50,392 bases of DNA, from positions 1 to 50,392 of the forward strand of contig JAGBSX010000031.1 of assembly GCA_017631635.1 (NCBI GenBank), written 5' to 3'. Source of the stretch: Clostridia bacterium. Lineage in GTDB: Bacteria > Bacillota > Clostridia > Christensenellales > RUG350. A program made the translations under genes and the position numbers. Every line of letters starts with the position of its first letter. Positions within the stretch are counted from its first letter, which is position 1. This document shows positions 32,205-40,678 of this stretch, piece after piece. A model generated the notes under the pieces. That model was not told the origin of the DNA. It searched no databases and saw nothing but the letters and a program-made list of their open reading frames with translations.

Positions 32205-33632
32205 ATGCGAAGAAGTGGAGTGTTGATGGCTATATCAAGTTTGCCTAGCGGATATTCGATAGGCAATTTTGGTATGGAGGCTTATCGCTTTGTAGATAGG
32301 CTAGCAGAGGGAGGATTTGGCGTGTGGCAGATACTACCCTTATCCCCTATAGACGAGTGTCACTCTCCCTACAAGTCCACCTCTGCCTATGCTATAGATC
32401 CGTACTATCTAGACCTAGAGGATTTGTATCGCAGGCTACTCATATCCATAGACGAACTGGAGTATAGTAGAGAGAAAGACGAATACCTCTGCGAATACGA
32501 GAGACTAGGAGAGGAGAGATGGGCGCTACTCAAAAAGGCTAGCGCTAGAGTGGTAGATAGGAGCGAGTATCTATCACAAATATCCTCTCTACCCAAACTA
32601 TACGAGTACTGCAGATATATGTCCCTCAAAGAACTCAACGAGGGTAAGCCTTGGTACGAGTGGACAATAGGAGAGGTAGATGAGGAGAGGACGTGGCCAT
32701 ATATATTTGTGCAAGTCACTCTCTACAATCAATGGTTATCTCTCAAATCATACGCCAACTCAAAGGGTGTCTCTATCATAGGAGATATGCCTATATACGT
32801 GTCTCACGATAGCGCAGACGTGTGGGCAAATAGAGAGTACTTCCAACTAGACAAGAGGGGTATGCCTACCGCCGTGGCTGGAGTGCCACCAGATTATTTT
32901 TGCCAAGACGGACAACTGTGGGGCAATCCTCTATACGACTGGAGCAAGATGAAAAAAGACGGCTATGCCTGGTGGAGAGATAGACTCTCGCACGCATTGT
33001 CTCTCTACGACGGAGTGAGGATAGACCATTTTAGAGCGTTTAGCGAATATTGGTCCGTACCCTCTAGCGCTACCACAGCCAAAGAGGGCAAGTGGCGAAG
33101 AGGCCCTGGCAAGAGTCTCATAGACGCTATAGCAGACATCACTAGAGGTAGACTAGTCATAGCAGAGGACCTAGGCGATATAGACGACAAGGTGATAGAA
33201 CTACTAGAGTATTCGGGATACCCAGGTATGAGGGTGTGGCAATTTGGATTTTTGACAAAAGGAGATAGCGTACACCGACCTCACAATTATACGGAGAACT
33301 GCGTAGCGTACACGGGGACTCACGACAACAATACCCTGCTAGGATACGTGTGGGAGATGGATAGTGGTATGAGAGATAATATGCTATCCTACATAGGATA
33401 CACGGATGCCAACTGGGACAGGTGCTACGACAGTATCGTCAAGATACTATATATGTCTAGGGCAGAGACGGTGATACTCCCTCTCCAAGACCTACTAGGA
33501 TATGGAGCAGACACGAGGTTAAATATACCGGGACAAGCAGGCGGCAACTGGAGATATCGTGCCACCAAGAGACAAATAGAGAGTATCGACATGGACAAGT
33601 TTAGGACGTTTGGCAAAACGTACAATAGATAA
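32205..33632 (+). CDS. malQ: 4-alpha-glucanotransferase (amylomaltase)
   Basis: Transfers maltosyl units between alpha-1,4-glucans in glycogen, starch or maltodextrin use. The 475-residue GH77 protein has the family start (RRSGVLMAISSLPSGYSIGNFG), LPLSPIDECHSPYKSTSAYAIDP, GDMPIYVSHDSADVWAN, the nucleophile block GVRIDHFRAFSEYW, the acid-base IAEDLGDI, and YTGTHDNNTLLGY with catalytic Asp. Its length is typical of the bacterial short form. It starts three bases after the small basic ORF. There are no other glycogen genes in the window. Confidence 0.95.
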   Translation: MRRSGVLMAISSLPSGYSIGNFGMEAYRFVDRLAEGGFGVWQILPLSPIDECHSPYKSTSAYAIDPYYLDLEDLYRRLLISIDELEYSREKDEYLCEYERLGEERWALLKKASARVVDRSEYLSQISSLPKLYEYCRYMSLKELNEGKPWYEWTIGEVDEERTWPYIFVQVTLYNQWLSLKSYANSKGVSIIGDMPIYVSHDSADVWANREYFQLDKRGMPTAVAGVPPDYFCQDGQLWGNPLYDWSKMKKDGYAWWRDRLSHALSLYDGVRIDHFRAFSEYWSVPSSATTAKEGKWRRGPGKSLIDAIADITRGRLVIAEDLGDIDDKVIELLEYSGYPGMRVWQFGFLTKGDSVHRPHNYTENCVAYTGTHDNNTLLGYVWEMDSGMRDNMLSYIGYTDANWDRCYDSIVKILYMSRAETVILPLQDLLGYGADTRLNIPGQAGGNWRYRATKRQIESIDMDKFRTFGKTYNR

Positions 33633-33642
33633 GGAGTGAATT

Positions 33643-34095
33643 ATGATATTTGACAAGATAGACAACCTCTCTACATATAGAGGTATTAGCAAGAATTTGG
33701 ACACGGCTATAGAGTATCTACTCAATACCAATTTTGAAAAGGTGGCTGACGGCAAGTACGAGGTGGACGGCAGAGAAGTGCACGTGACTATCTCTACCTA
33801 CGAGACCAAGGTCGAGGCTGACGCCAAGACGGAGACACACGACAATTATATAGATATCCAGTATATCATAGAGGGAGAGGAGTGTATGAAATATGCTCCC
33901 AAGAGCGAGTGTCTACCACTAGTGCCATATAATAGCGACAAGGACGTGGAGTTCTTCACCTGCGAAGAGATGCTAGAACTCAAAGTAAGTGCTGGCAAGT
34001 ACGCTATATTTTTCCCTCAAGACGCTCACAAACCTGCATACAACCACGAGACCACCAAGGTACGCAAAGTACTAGTTAAGATAAAAATAAATTAA
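33643..34095 (+). CDS. YhcH/YjgK/YiaL (DUF386) family protein
   Basis: A 150-residue cupin-like protein of the family that includes NanQ, TabA and EbgC, which act as anomerases or sugar-processing helpers. Recognisable blocks are EVDGREVHVTISTYETK, THDNYIDIQYIIEGEE and GKYAIFFPQDAHKPAYN; the metal-binding His and Glu are in the latter two. It probably processes a sugar or N-acetyl sugar, but the substrate is unknown. It lies 10 bases after malQ with AGGAGTG upstream and precedes the beta-lactamase-family remnant. Confidence 0.9.
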   Translation: MIFDKIDNLSTYRGISKNLDTAIEYLLNTNFEKVADGKYEVDGREVHVTISTYETKVEADAKTETHDNYIDIQYIIEGEECMKYAPKSECLPLVPYNSDKDVEFFTCEEMLELKVSAGKYAIFFPQDAHKPAYNHETTKVRKVLVKIKIN

Positions 34096-34108
34096 CGAAG
34101 GATTATCT

Positions 34109-34501
34109 ATGAACTTTAGTAAATTAGACGAATTTTTGGACAATGCTATCAATATGACGGGAGTGCCAGGCTCTCATATCGTCATACACCGAAAGGGAGA
34201 GAAGATATACGAGAAGAAGACTGGCTATAGCGATATAGAGAAGAAAATACCTATAGTAGGCAACGAGACCTACGATATGTATAGTTGCTCCAAGATGCTC
34301 ACTTGTATCACGGCGCTCACACTACTAGAAAAGGGTGTGTATCACCTAGACGACCTTGTGTCTACATATCTACCAGAGTGCGACGTCACGGTATTTTATG
34401 CGCAACAGCAACTACATCAACAAGGCAACGCACTCCACTCCAAGATGATGAATATACTAATGGCAGCCCTAGAACACGAGGGATATATCAAAATAAAGTA
34501 A
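34109..34501 (+). pseudogene. Beta-lactamase-family protein, truncated
   Basis: The first 90 residues match the start of class C beta-lactamase-type serine hydrolases: GSHIVIHRKGEKIYEKKTGYSD, then the active-site Ser-x-x-Lys in MYSCSKMLTCITALTLLEKGVYHLDDLVSTYLPE. The following TyrxAsn and HisThrSer elements, normally over the next 200-250 residues, are missing. The sequence changes to CDVTVFYAQQQLHQQ and ends with MAALEHEGYIKIK after only 130 residues. This is best explained by an internal deletion. The short end just upstream of the P-type ATPase start may have been kept for translational coupling. Confidence 0.75.
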
Positions 34502-34503
34502 TC

Positions 34504-36888
34504 ATGGCAAAACAAATATCAAAAAAGCAAATAAATAGGGTACAAGCCCCCTTAGGCGAGGGACTCAACCAAGAGCAGGTCAACGAGAGGGTGCTAGCAG
34601 GGTGGACAAACGTAGCAGGTAAGACGGCAGGCAAATCTTATCTAGAGATTATCTGTTCAAACGTCTTTACGCTATTCAATTTCTTGTGTCTACTCATGGC
34701 AGGAGTCATCATAGCAGTAGGCAGACCTGGCGACGCGCTATTTAGCGTGATATATCTAGCCAATACTCTCATAGGTATCATACAAGAGATAAGGGCAAAG
34801 AACCAAGTGGAGAAATTGTCTCTAATGACAGCCCCCTCAGCCACCGTCACCAGAGGTGGAGAGGATATCACTATACCAGTCACAGACGTGGTGGTGGACG
34901 ATATCGTGCTATATAGAGCAGGAGACCAGATAACCATAGACGGTATAGTACTATGCGAGGGGCTAGAGGTCAACGAGTCTCTACTCACAGGCGAGAGCGT
35001 CCCCGTTCGCAAGAAGGTAGGAGACGTCATATACGCAGGCAGTTTCGTGTCTAGTGGTAGAGGATATTGTAGAGCAGACAAAGTTGGCGAAGACAAGTAC
35101 GTAGAGGGACTCACTCGCAAGGCTAGACAGTACAAAGCCCCCAAGAGTCAACTATTTGTCTCTCTCAAAAAACTCATCAACATAATCACTATGATACTCA
35201 TACCTCTAGGAGTCGTGCTATCTATCAGCAATTACAATCTAATCGTAGGCACGGGAGAGGGAGATATAGCAGACCTAGTCACACGCACGGCAGGCGCGCT
35301 AGTAGGACTAATACCTGCAGGTATGTTTTTGCTAACCTCTACGGCGCTAGCAGTCGGAGTCATCAATCTCTCTAGGAGAAAAACGCTAGTGAGAGACCTG
35401 TACTCTATAGAGATGCTAGCGAGAGTAGACGTGCTATGTCTAGACAAGACGGGTACTATCACCGACGGTACTATGAGAGTAGACGAGGTGATAGGCGATA
35501 TAGACGAGGTGGAGATAAAGTGTCTATGTAGATCCTTGATAGATGCGACCAAGGACGACAATCCTACAGCGAGAGCCATACTCAAATATTCTAGCGACGC
35601 CGAGTGTCGTAGTTGTGTGAAATATATGGCATTTAGTAGCGAAAAGAAAATGTCGGCAGTATCTCTATCAGACGGCTACACCTATATACTAGGAGCAGAA
35701 GAATTCGTGATAGGTACTAGTCACCTATCTACCTCTTACGCCGAGAAAGGCAAGAGAGTAGTGGTGCTAGCCAAGGCAGAGGGAGTCATAGGAGATAGTG
35801 GAGAGATACCACTAGATAGACGCCTTGTCGCCACCATAGTCATAGAGGATAATATCAGAGATACGGCTATAGAGACTATAGAGTGGTTTAGACAAAACAG
35901 CGTAGAGGTCAAGATAATCTCTGGAGACAATCCCCTCACGGTATCACGCATAGCCGAGCAAGTAGGAGTAGAGAACGCCTCTAGGTACATATCACTAGAC
36001 GGTATGAGTGAAGACGAAGTGAGAGACGCCGTTGACAAATACACCGTATTTGGCAGAGTGAGTCCCGAACAAAAGTACTTCATCATCAACCAACTCAAAA
36101 AGCAAGGTCGTACCGTAGGTATGACAGGAGACGGTGTCAACGATATACTAGCATTTAAGGAGGCAGACTGCTCGGTGGCTATGGCAGAGGGTAGTGACGC
36201 TGCCAAGGCTGTGGCTACGGTCGTGCTAACAAATAGTGATTTTGCCTCTATGCCCAAGGTGGTAGAAGAGGGTAGGCGAGTAGTCAACAATATCGAGAAG
36301 AGTAGTTCGCTATTTTTGATGAAAAATATATTCACAATGCTATTTACTATAGTGATGATATGCGCAGGCTCGGCTTATCCACTCACTCCGTCCAAGGTGA
36401 TGCTATACGAGGTGTTCGTCATAGGACTACCTTCGTTTGTGTTGGCGCTACAGCCCAACAAAAAACTCATCAAAGGAAATTTCTTGTTCAACGTGCTATC
36501 TAGGGCAATACCTTATGGACTACTATTCTTCTTATCCGTATTGTCTATCTACCTCATAGCCCCAGCCGTAGGTCTAGAGGCGCATTGGGAGCAGATGGTA
36601 GTGTACACCCTCACTTACGTAGGATTTGTGTCGCTATTCAATCTATCCCGTCCGTTCAACAAGTTGAGAACTGCTATGGTGATAACTTGTTTCGTGCTAT
36701 CAGTAGTGGGATTTGTAGTATTGCCATCTATATCCTTCGCAGGCAAGCCTATGCTAGATATGTCCCCTATACCACTAGAGGGATACGGCATAGTAGGAGC
36801 GATAGTGCTAGTGGCGATACCTCTAATGTATCTATTTAACTATCTCACCGACAAGGTGGTAGAGCGTATAACCAAAGCGAGAAGTTAA
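34504..36888 (+). CDS. P-type cation ATPase (CtpE-like)
   Basis: A 794-residue membrane pump. Visible are the A-domain LLTGESVPV, the phosphorylation loop LCLDKTGTITDGT, the hinge GMTGDGVNDILAFKEADCSVAMAEGSDAAK, and about eight to ten helices. The N-terminus (LGEGLNQEQVNERVLAGWTN) resembles CtpE-type ATPases, proposed to move calcium in mycobacteria; the ion here is not certain. There are no metal-binding CxxC domains, which argues against copper or zinc. The start is the ATG at 34504, two bases after the remnant's stop, without a good ribosome binding site. An earlier in-frame start at 34285 would read through the remnant out of frame. Confidence 0.92.
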   Translation: MAKQISKKQINRVQAPLGEGLNQEQVNERVLAGWTNVAGKTAGKSYLEIICSNVFTLFNFLCLLMAGVIIAVGRPGDALFSVIYLANTLIGIIQEIRAKNQVEKLSLMTAPSATVTRGGEDITIPVTDVVVDDIVLYRAGDQITIDGIVLCEGLEVNESLLTGESVPVRKKVGDVIYAGSFVSSGRGYCRADKVGEDKYVEGLTRKARQYKAPKSQLFVSLKKLINIITMILIPLGVVLSISNYNLIVGTGEGDIADLVTRTAGALVGLIPAGMFLLTSTALAVGVINLSRRKTLVRDLYSIEMLARVDVLCLDKTGTITDGTMRVDEVIGDIDEVEIKCLCRSLIDATKDDNPTARAILKYSSDAECRSCVKYMAFSSEKKMSAVSLSDGYTYILGAEEFVIGTSHLSTSYAEKGKRVVVLAKAEGVIGDSGEIPLDRRLVATIVIEDNIRDTAIETIEWFRQNSVEVKIISGDNPLTVSRIAEQVGVENASRYISLDGMSEDEVRDAVDKYTVFGRVSPEQKYFIINQLKKQGRTVGMTGDGVNDILAFKEADCSVAMAEGSDAAKAVATVVLTNSDFASMPKVVEEGRRVVNNIEKSSSLFLMKNIFTMLFTIVMICAGSAYPLTPSKVMLYEVFVIGLPSFVLALQPNKKLIKGNFLFNVLSRAIPYGLLFFLSVLSIYLIAPAVGLEAHWEQMVVYTLTYVGFVSLFNLSRPFNKLRTAMVITCFVLSVVGFVVLPSISFAGKPMLDMSPIPLEGYGIVGAIVLVAIPLMYLFNYLTDKVVERITKARS

Positions 36889-37043
36889 AATCAAAAAAAA
36901 CGAATTTTTCAAAACGATATAGTCAAAATGCTACCAACACTTTACAAATGAAACAAATGGTTGGTTTAATGTACGAAACAACTCTGATATAATACAATTG
37001 TTCACAGCGAACGAACAAAGAAATTATATTTGGAGGAATTAGT

Positions 37044-37550
37044 ATGGAAAAGCAATTTGTAGCATACGAGTACAAAGAAGTGGTAGTTAGCAAGGCAAGA
37101 GCCGAGATGGTGTCGGATTTGGTGGAGAACTTTGGTTGGGAAATCACCTCAAAGGTAGTAGGCATTGGCAAAGTGACATATTCTCTCAAGCGCGCGTACA
37201 ATATATCTAATAAAGAAAAAGTAAGCGCCCTAGAGAAAGAGTTTTTTGACAACTTGGCACAATTGGAAAAGGTCAACTCTACCAAGTTTGACAAGGGTGG
37301 CACAGTTGCCCTCACCGTAGGACTAGTAGGTACTGCATTTGTAGCAGGTGCAACCTTTAGTTATCTAGGAGGTCTCATAGCCTTGATGGTAGGACTAGCA
37401 GTACCAGGATTTGCCATGTGGGGACTAGCACCTTATCTCAACAAAAAGATTAACCAAAAAAATAGTGAAATCGCTGACCGTGAGAGCGCTATACTACTAG
37501 ACAAGATTTACAAAATAGCGCTAGATTCGTTTAATCTAATCAAGGCATAA
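37044..37550 (+). CDS. Two-helix membrane protein, unknown
   Basis: A 168-residue protein with a charged N-terminal part (about 1-85), two adjacent hydrophobic helices (about 88-130: VALTVGLVGTAFVAGATFSYLGGLIALMVGLAVPGFAM) and a charged C-terminal helix. This looks like a small membrane protein with cytoplasmic ends; I do not recognise the family. GGAGGA lies seven bases before the ATG. A TATAAT box is visible near 36988 but lacks a good -35. It is 14 bases before the XRE-regulator gene and probably co-regulated with it. Confidence 0.75.
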   Translation: MEKQFVAYEYKEVVVSKARAEMVSDLVENFGWEITSKVVGIGKVTYSLKRAYNISNKEKVSALEKEFFDNLAQLEKVNSTKFDKGGTVALTVGLVGTAFVAGATFSYLGGLIALMVGLAVPGFAMWGLAPYLNKKINQKNSEIADRESAILLDKIYKIALDSFNLIKA

Positions 37551-37564
37551 TAGGAGTGAGACAC

Positions 37565-38176
37565 ATGACGCTAGGAGAAAAACTAAAGTATCTGAGAAAG
37601 CAAAAGAATATCACTCAGACACAGTTCGCAGATATGCTATACGTCACACGCCAGGCTGTACAAAAATGGGAGAGTGACCTATCTGCGCCAGATTTGAGCA
37701 AACTCCCCGATATCAGCAAGACGTTGGGGATATCTATAGATATGCTCCTTGACGAAAGTGTAGACGAAACGGCGCTCATTAGAGAGTTGACAAAAGGAGA
37801 GTCTACTCAGGAGCAGACGATAGTGTCCTCTGCCAAGAGTAGGTCTATGCTAGATTATCTACTGATGATACCTATAGGGCTAGGAGTAGCCGTGGTTATA
37901 GGTATGGCGTACCTCATGGGTGCGATAGCAGTAGGTCTGCTATTTGGCGTAGCCGTGGGCAGTATAGGCTACGGTCTATTTTCGATAGCAAATATATTTC
38001 TAAACGCATCTATAGGCACGGGCGCTATACTCATATCCGTATCTTTTGCGTTGATAGGTATAGGGATATCCTATCCTGCATACCTACTAGGTAGATGGTG
38101 GCTAGCCAAGTACTTGGCGCTCATACCAAAACTCAACGGTTTGGTCAGACGACTAGTCAAAGGAGTAAGATTATGA
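37565..38176 (+). CDS. XRE-family regulator with a membrane C-terminus
   Basis: A 203-residue protein with an N-terminal helix-turn-helix of the XRE type (MTLGEKLKYLRKQKNITQTQFADMLYVTRQAVQKWESDLSAPDLSKLPDISKTLGISIDMLL, residues 1-62), a linker, and a C-terminal membrane part with about three helices. Membrane-tethered XRE proteins of this kind often sense membrane stress and regulate adjacent genes. The start is the ATG at 37565 with AGGAG upstream; the GTG at 37556 is less likely. The stop overlaps the next gene as ATGA. Confidence 0.87.
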   Translation: MTLGEKLKYLRKQKNITQTQFADMLYVTRQAVQKWESDLSAPDLSKLPDISKTLGISIDMLLDESVDETALIRELTKGESTQEQTIVSSAKSRSMLDYLLMIPIGLGVAVVIGMAYLMGAIAVGLLFGVAVGSIGYGLFSIANIFLNASIGTGAILISVSFALIGIGISYPAYLLGRWWLAKYLALIPKLNGLVRRLVKGVRL

Positions 38177-38289
38177 AAAGCAAATGGTTATATCTATCAT
38201 ACGCGTTGATAGCCATGGGGCTGATAGTCTTTTTGGTGGGTTTATCACTAGGAGGGCTAGTAGGATTTAGTTATTTCCCTAGCGTATGA
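38173..38289 (+). CDS. Small 38-residue membrane protein
   Basis: A 38-residue open frame (MKSKWLYLSYALIAMGLI at the start, GGLVGFSYFPSV at the end) that is hydrophobic throughout and would span the membrane once. It overlaps the preceding gene by four bases (ATGA) and the following gene by four bases (ATGA). Exact overlap at both ends, with sensible codons, is strong evidence that it is translated. GGAGTAAG lies upstream. No family is recognised. Confidence 0.75.
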   Translation: MKSKWLYLSYALIAMGLIVFLVGLSLGGLVGFSYFPSV

Positions 38290-38930
38290 AGATAATAGAA
38301 AAATATAGACAAATGACGGTAGAAGAACGCGCCATACTGCTAAGTACGTGTACGGGGTTGTTCAATATGGTATGGGCGATAGTACAGATAGTATTTGGTA
38401 TCGTGTACGACGCCCATTTTCTAATAGCGTCGGGATTGTTTTCGGCATGTATGAGCGTGATCAGAGGGCTAAATGCGTATTCGCTCAAGAGAGAGGATGT
38501 GTCCCTCGAGAAAAAAGTCGTGCGTATCACCTCCGTACTCATATCTTTGGCAGGGTTGTGTTATGCAATATATATGCTTAGGTTGCTCGGAGGCGCTAAG
38601 CCTATGGATTTTGGACTGATACCCTCTATCACGATAGCGCTATTTTCATTTGTCAGCATCACGATAGCCATTATCAATTTGTTTAAGATGAAAGGGCGTA
38701 GAGCGAGCCTAGGGACTATTAGACTCGCGTCGTTGGTCTCGGGACTCACCAATATCATGCTCACCCAAATGGCACTACTAATGACGCAAGTGCCCGATAT
38801 GAATCAGGAGTACAACTTTTATTTTGGGCTATTTGTGGGATTGGTGACGATAGCGCTAGGCATACTAAATATCCTCCACGACCGAAAGGTTCGAACTACT
38901 AGCAAAAACGATACGGATACTCACGATTAG
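38286..38930 (+). CDS. Multi-spanning membrane protein, unknown
   Basis: A 214-residue protein with about six helices: TCTGLFNMVWAIVQIVFGIVYDAHFLIASGLF, ITSVLISLAGLCYAIYMLRLLGG, PSITIALFSFVSITIAIINLF, LASLVSGLTNIMLTQMALLM, FYFGLFVGLVTIALGILNIL. The C-terminal tail is charged and hydrophilic (LHDRKVRTTSKNDTDTHD). I do not recognise the family. Last gene of the translationally coupled XRE operon, so probably a target or partner of the membrane-bound regulator. Confidence 0.75.
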   Translation: MKIIEKYRQMTVEERAILLSTCTGLFNMVWAIVQIVFGIVYDAHFLIASGLFSACMSVIRGLNAYSLKREDVSLEKKVVRITSVLISLAGLCYAIYMLRLLGGAKPMDFGLIPSITIALFSFVSITIAIINLFKMKGRRASLGTIRLASLVSGLTNIMLTQMALLMTQVPDMNQEYNFYFGLFVGLVTIALGILNILHDRKVRTTSKNDTDTHD

Positions 38931-38940
38931 CCAAAATACG

Positions 38941-38980
38941 TGCGTGGGCGCATGCGTATACGATATGCGTATACAATAAT
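38941..38980 (+). repeat. GC-rich purine-pyrimidine repeat after the XRE operon
   Basis: ATGCGTATAC occurs twice (38952-38961 and 38965-38974), 13 bases apart, in a mostly alternating purine-pyrimidine stretch set in an otherwise AT-rich spacer. Between 38981 and 39103 the spacer contains the palindrome CACTATATATAGTG (39054-39067), then the rpmG promoter; I see no gene there. Confidence 0.55.
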
Positions 38981-39103
38981 ATATATTATAGGCGAAAAAC
39001 TTGCAAAAATAGTGATTTTACTATGCAAAATAGTGTGTCAATCTGTCAATATACACTATATATAGTGGCTAAAAAATATCCTCAAAAAACCACTAAAAAA
39101 CAG

Positions 39104-39132
39104 TTGACATATTTGTCCTTTGATGATATTCT
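39104..39132 (+). promoter_or_regulatory. Promoter of rpmG-secE-nusG
   Basis: TTGACA (39104-39109), 17 bases, TATTCT (39127-39132). Confidence 0.78.
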
Positions 39133-39179
39133 ATATACGCACCAAAGAAGAGGTGTATTTTTTATGGAGGTGTTTAGTA

Positions 39180-39341
39180 ATGGCAGCAGACGCTAGAGTA
39201 AGAATCACTTTGGCTTGTACAGAGTGTAAGCAAAGAAATTACGACACAAAGAAAAACAAGAAGAACGATCCAGACAGACTAGAACTCAACAAATATTGTC
39301 CTTTCTGTAAGAAGACTACAGTACACAAAGAGACAAAGTAA
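39180..39341 (+). CDS. rpmG: 50S ribosomal protein L33
   Basis: A 53-residue protein, the zinc-binding (C+) form: Cys-x-x-Cys pairs in [11 protein letters not shown] and [11 protein letters not shown]. The start is the ATG at 39180 ([13 protein letters not shown]) with GGAGGTG upstream; the open frame runs back to 39120 through the leader. First gene of the conserved rpmG-secE-nusG block. Confidence 0.96.
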   Translation: MAADARVRITLACTECKQRNYDTKKNKKNDPDRLELNKYCPFCKKTTVHKETK

Positions 39342-39360
39342 GGTCTCAAGGAGGCTTATA

Positions 39361-39591
39361 ATGGATAAGAACACACCTAATCAAAAGACTAAGAAAAAAG
39401 AAAAGAAGCCTGGCAAGATAGGTACTTTTCTAAAAGAGACCAAGTCCGAAATCAAGAAAGTGACCTGGCCTACTTTTGCTAAGGTTGTCGCACAGACAGG
39501 CGTAGTGCTTGCCGTAGTGGTAGTATTTATGCTAGTGTTATTTGGCATAGATTCGGGACTTGGAGCATTGCTCAAGCTCATCACCGGCTAA
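39361..39591 (+). CDS. secE: Preprotein translocase subunit SecE
   Basis: A 76-residue single-spanning subunit that clamps the SecY channel. It has the characteristic FLKETKSEIKKVTWPTFAKV followed by one helix (TGVVLAVVVVFMLVLFGIDSGLGALL). AAGGAGG is upstream; the position between rpmG and nusG is typical. Confidence 0.96.
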   Translation: MDKNTPNQKTKKKEKKPGKIGTFLKETKSEIKKVTWPTFAKVVAQTGVVLAVVVVFMLVLFGIDSGLGALLKLITG

Positions 39592-39606
39592 ACGGGGAGA
39601 TAGAAT

Positions 39607-40143
39607 ATGGCTGATAATACTCAAGCAAAGTGGTACATCATCCACACATACTCGGGTTATGAGAAGATGGTGCAAGTCAATCTTCAAAAACTCGTAGAAA
39701 ACAACAATCTCGGTGATTTTATCTTTGATATCGTAGTACCTATGGAGGACGACGTCGTTGAGAAGGCTGACGGCAAGAAGAAGGCTATCCAACGCAAGAG
39801 ATTCCCTTCATACGTATTCCTCAAGATGATATATAGCAACCACATATGGTTCTTGGTCACCAACACTAGGGGCGTCACGGGATTCGTAGGCCCTGCAGGT
39901 AGACCTCAACCATTGAGCACCGACGAGATTAGACGTATAGGACTAGAGAATCTAACCCTAGAGGATATAGGCATAGAGGTCGGCGACACCGTCAAGGTCA
40001 TCAGCGGAGCATTTACCGATTTTGTCGGAGAGGTCAAGGCTATAGACGTCGACAAGCAAAAGATGCAAGTATCGGTATCTATGTTTGGCAGAGAGACTCC
40101 AGTAGAACTAGCGTTTAACGAAGTGGAGAAGTTCAACGCATAA
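39607..40143 (+). CDS. nusG: Transcription termination/antitermination factor NusG
   Basis: A 178-residue elongation factor that binds RNA polymerase. The NGN domain is at about 1-125 (AKWYIIHTYSGYEKMVQVNL, FPSYVFLKM, NTRGVTGFVG) and the KOW motif follows (VGDTVKVISGAFTDFVGEVKAID). It lies 15 bases after secE with a good GGGGAGA site. Length is normal. Confidence 0.97.
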   Translation: MADNTQAKWYIIHTYSGYEKMVQVNLQKLVENNNLGDFIFDIVVPMEDDVVEKADGKKKAIQRKRFPSYVFLKMIYSNHIWFLVTNTRGVTGFVGPAGRPQPLSTDEIRRIGLENLTLEDIGIEVGDTVKVISGAFTDFVGEVKAIDVDKQKMQVSVSMFGRETPVELAFNEVEKFNA

Positions 40144-40172
40144 TTAATATGTTAATCGCGCTCGAGAGGGCG

Positions 40173-40222
40173 TACGTGGGAGAGATGCAAAAATCTTTAA
40201 TTGTATCTTGTTTGACCACTAG
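40173..40222 (+). promoter_or_regulatory. Leader hairpin of the rplK-rplA operon (L1-type site)
   Basis: GTGGGAG (40176-40182) pairs through GTGG with CCAC (40216-40219), enclosing a 7-bp stem AGATGCA with TGTATCT. The arrangement GTGGGAG...TTTGACCAC just before the rplK ribosome binding site resembles L1 autoregulatory sites as I remember them. Confidence 0.55.
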
Positions 40223-40236
40223 GAGGTATAAATAAT

Positions 40237-40668
40237 ATGGCACCACCCAAGAAGATTAAGGCAGTTGTAAAACTACAACTCCCAGCGGGTAAAGCAACCC
40301 CAGGACCACCAGTTGGTTCGTCCCTTGGACCTCACGGTATCAACATACCAGGATTCACCAAGGACTTTAACGACAGAACTGCTAAGCAAGCAGGCCTCAT
40401 CATACCAGTCGTAATGACTATATATGAGGATCGTAGTTTTGAATTCGTACTCAAGACTCCACCAGCAGCAGTCCTAATCAAGAAGGCAATAGGCATAGAG
40501 TCAGGTTCTGCTCGTAGCAACCGTGACAAAGTAGGCACTATTACCAAGGCACAAATCAAAGAGATAGCAGAACTAAAGATGCCTGACCTAAATGCAGGTT
40601 CTCTAGAGGCTGCCATGAGCATGATCGCTGGCTCTGCTAGAGCTATGGGCGTAGTCGTAGTGGACTAA
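40237..40668 (+). CDS. rplK: 50S ribosomal protein L11
   Basis: A 143-residue protein of the GTPase-associated centre ([37 protein letters not shown]). Full length, with AGGAGG upstream; followed 10 bases later by rplA. Confidence 0.98.
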   Translation: MAPPKKIKAVVKLQLPAGKATPGPPVGSSLGPHGINIPGFTKDFNDRTAKQAGLIIPVVMTIYEDRSFEFVLKTPPAAVLIKKAIGIESGSARSNRDKVGTITKAQIKEIAELKMPDLNAGSLEAAMSMIAGSARAMGVVVVD

Positions 40669-40678
40669 GGAGGGCGTT

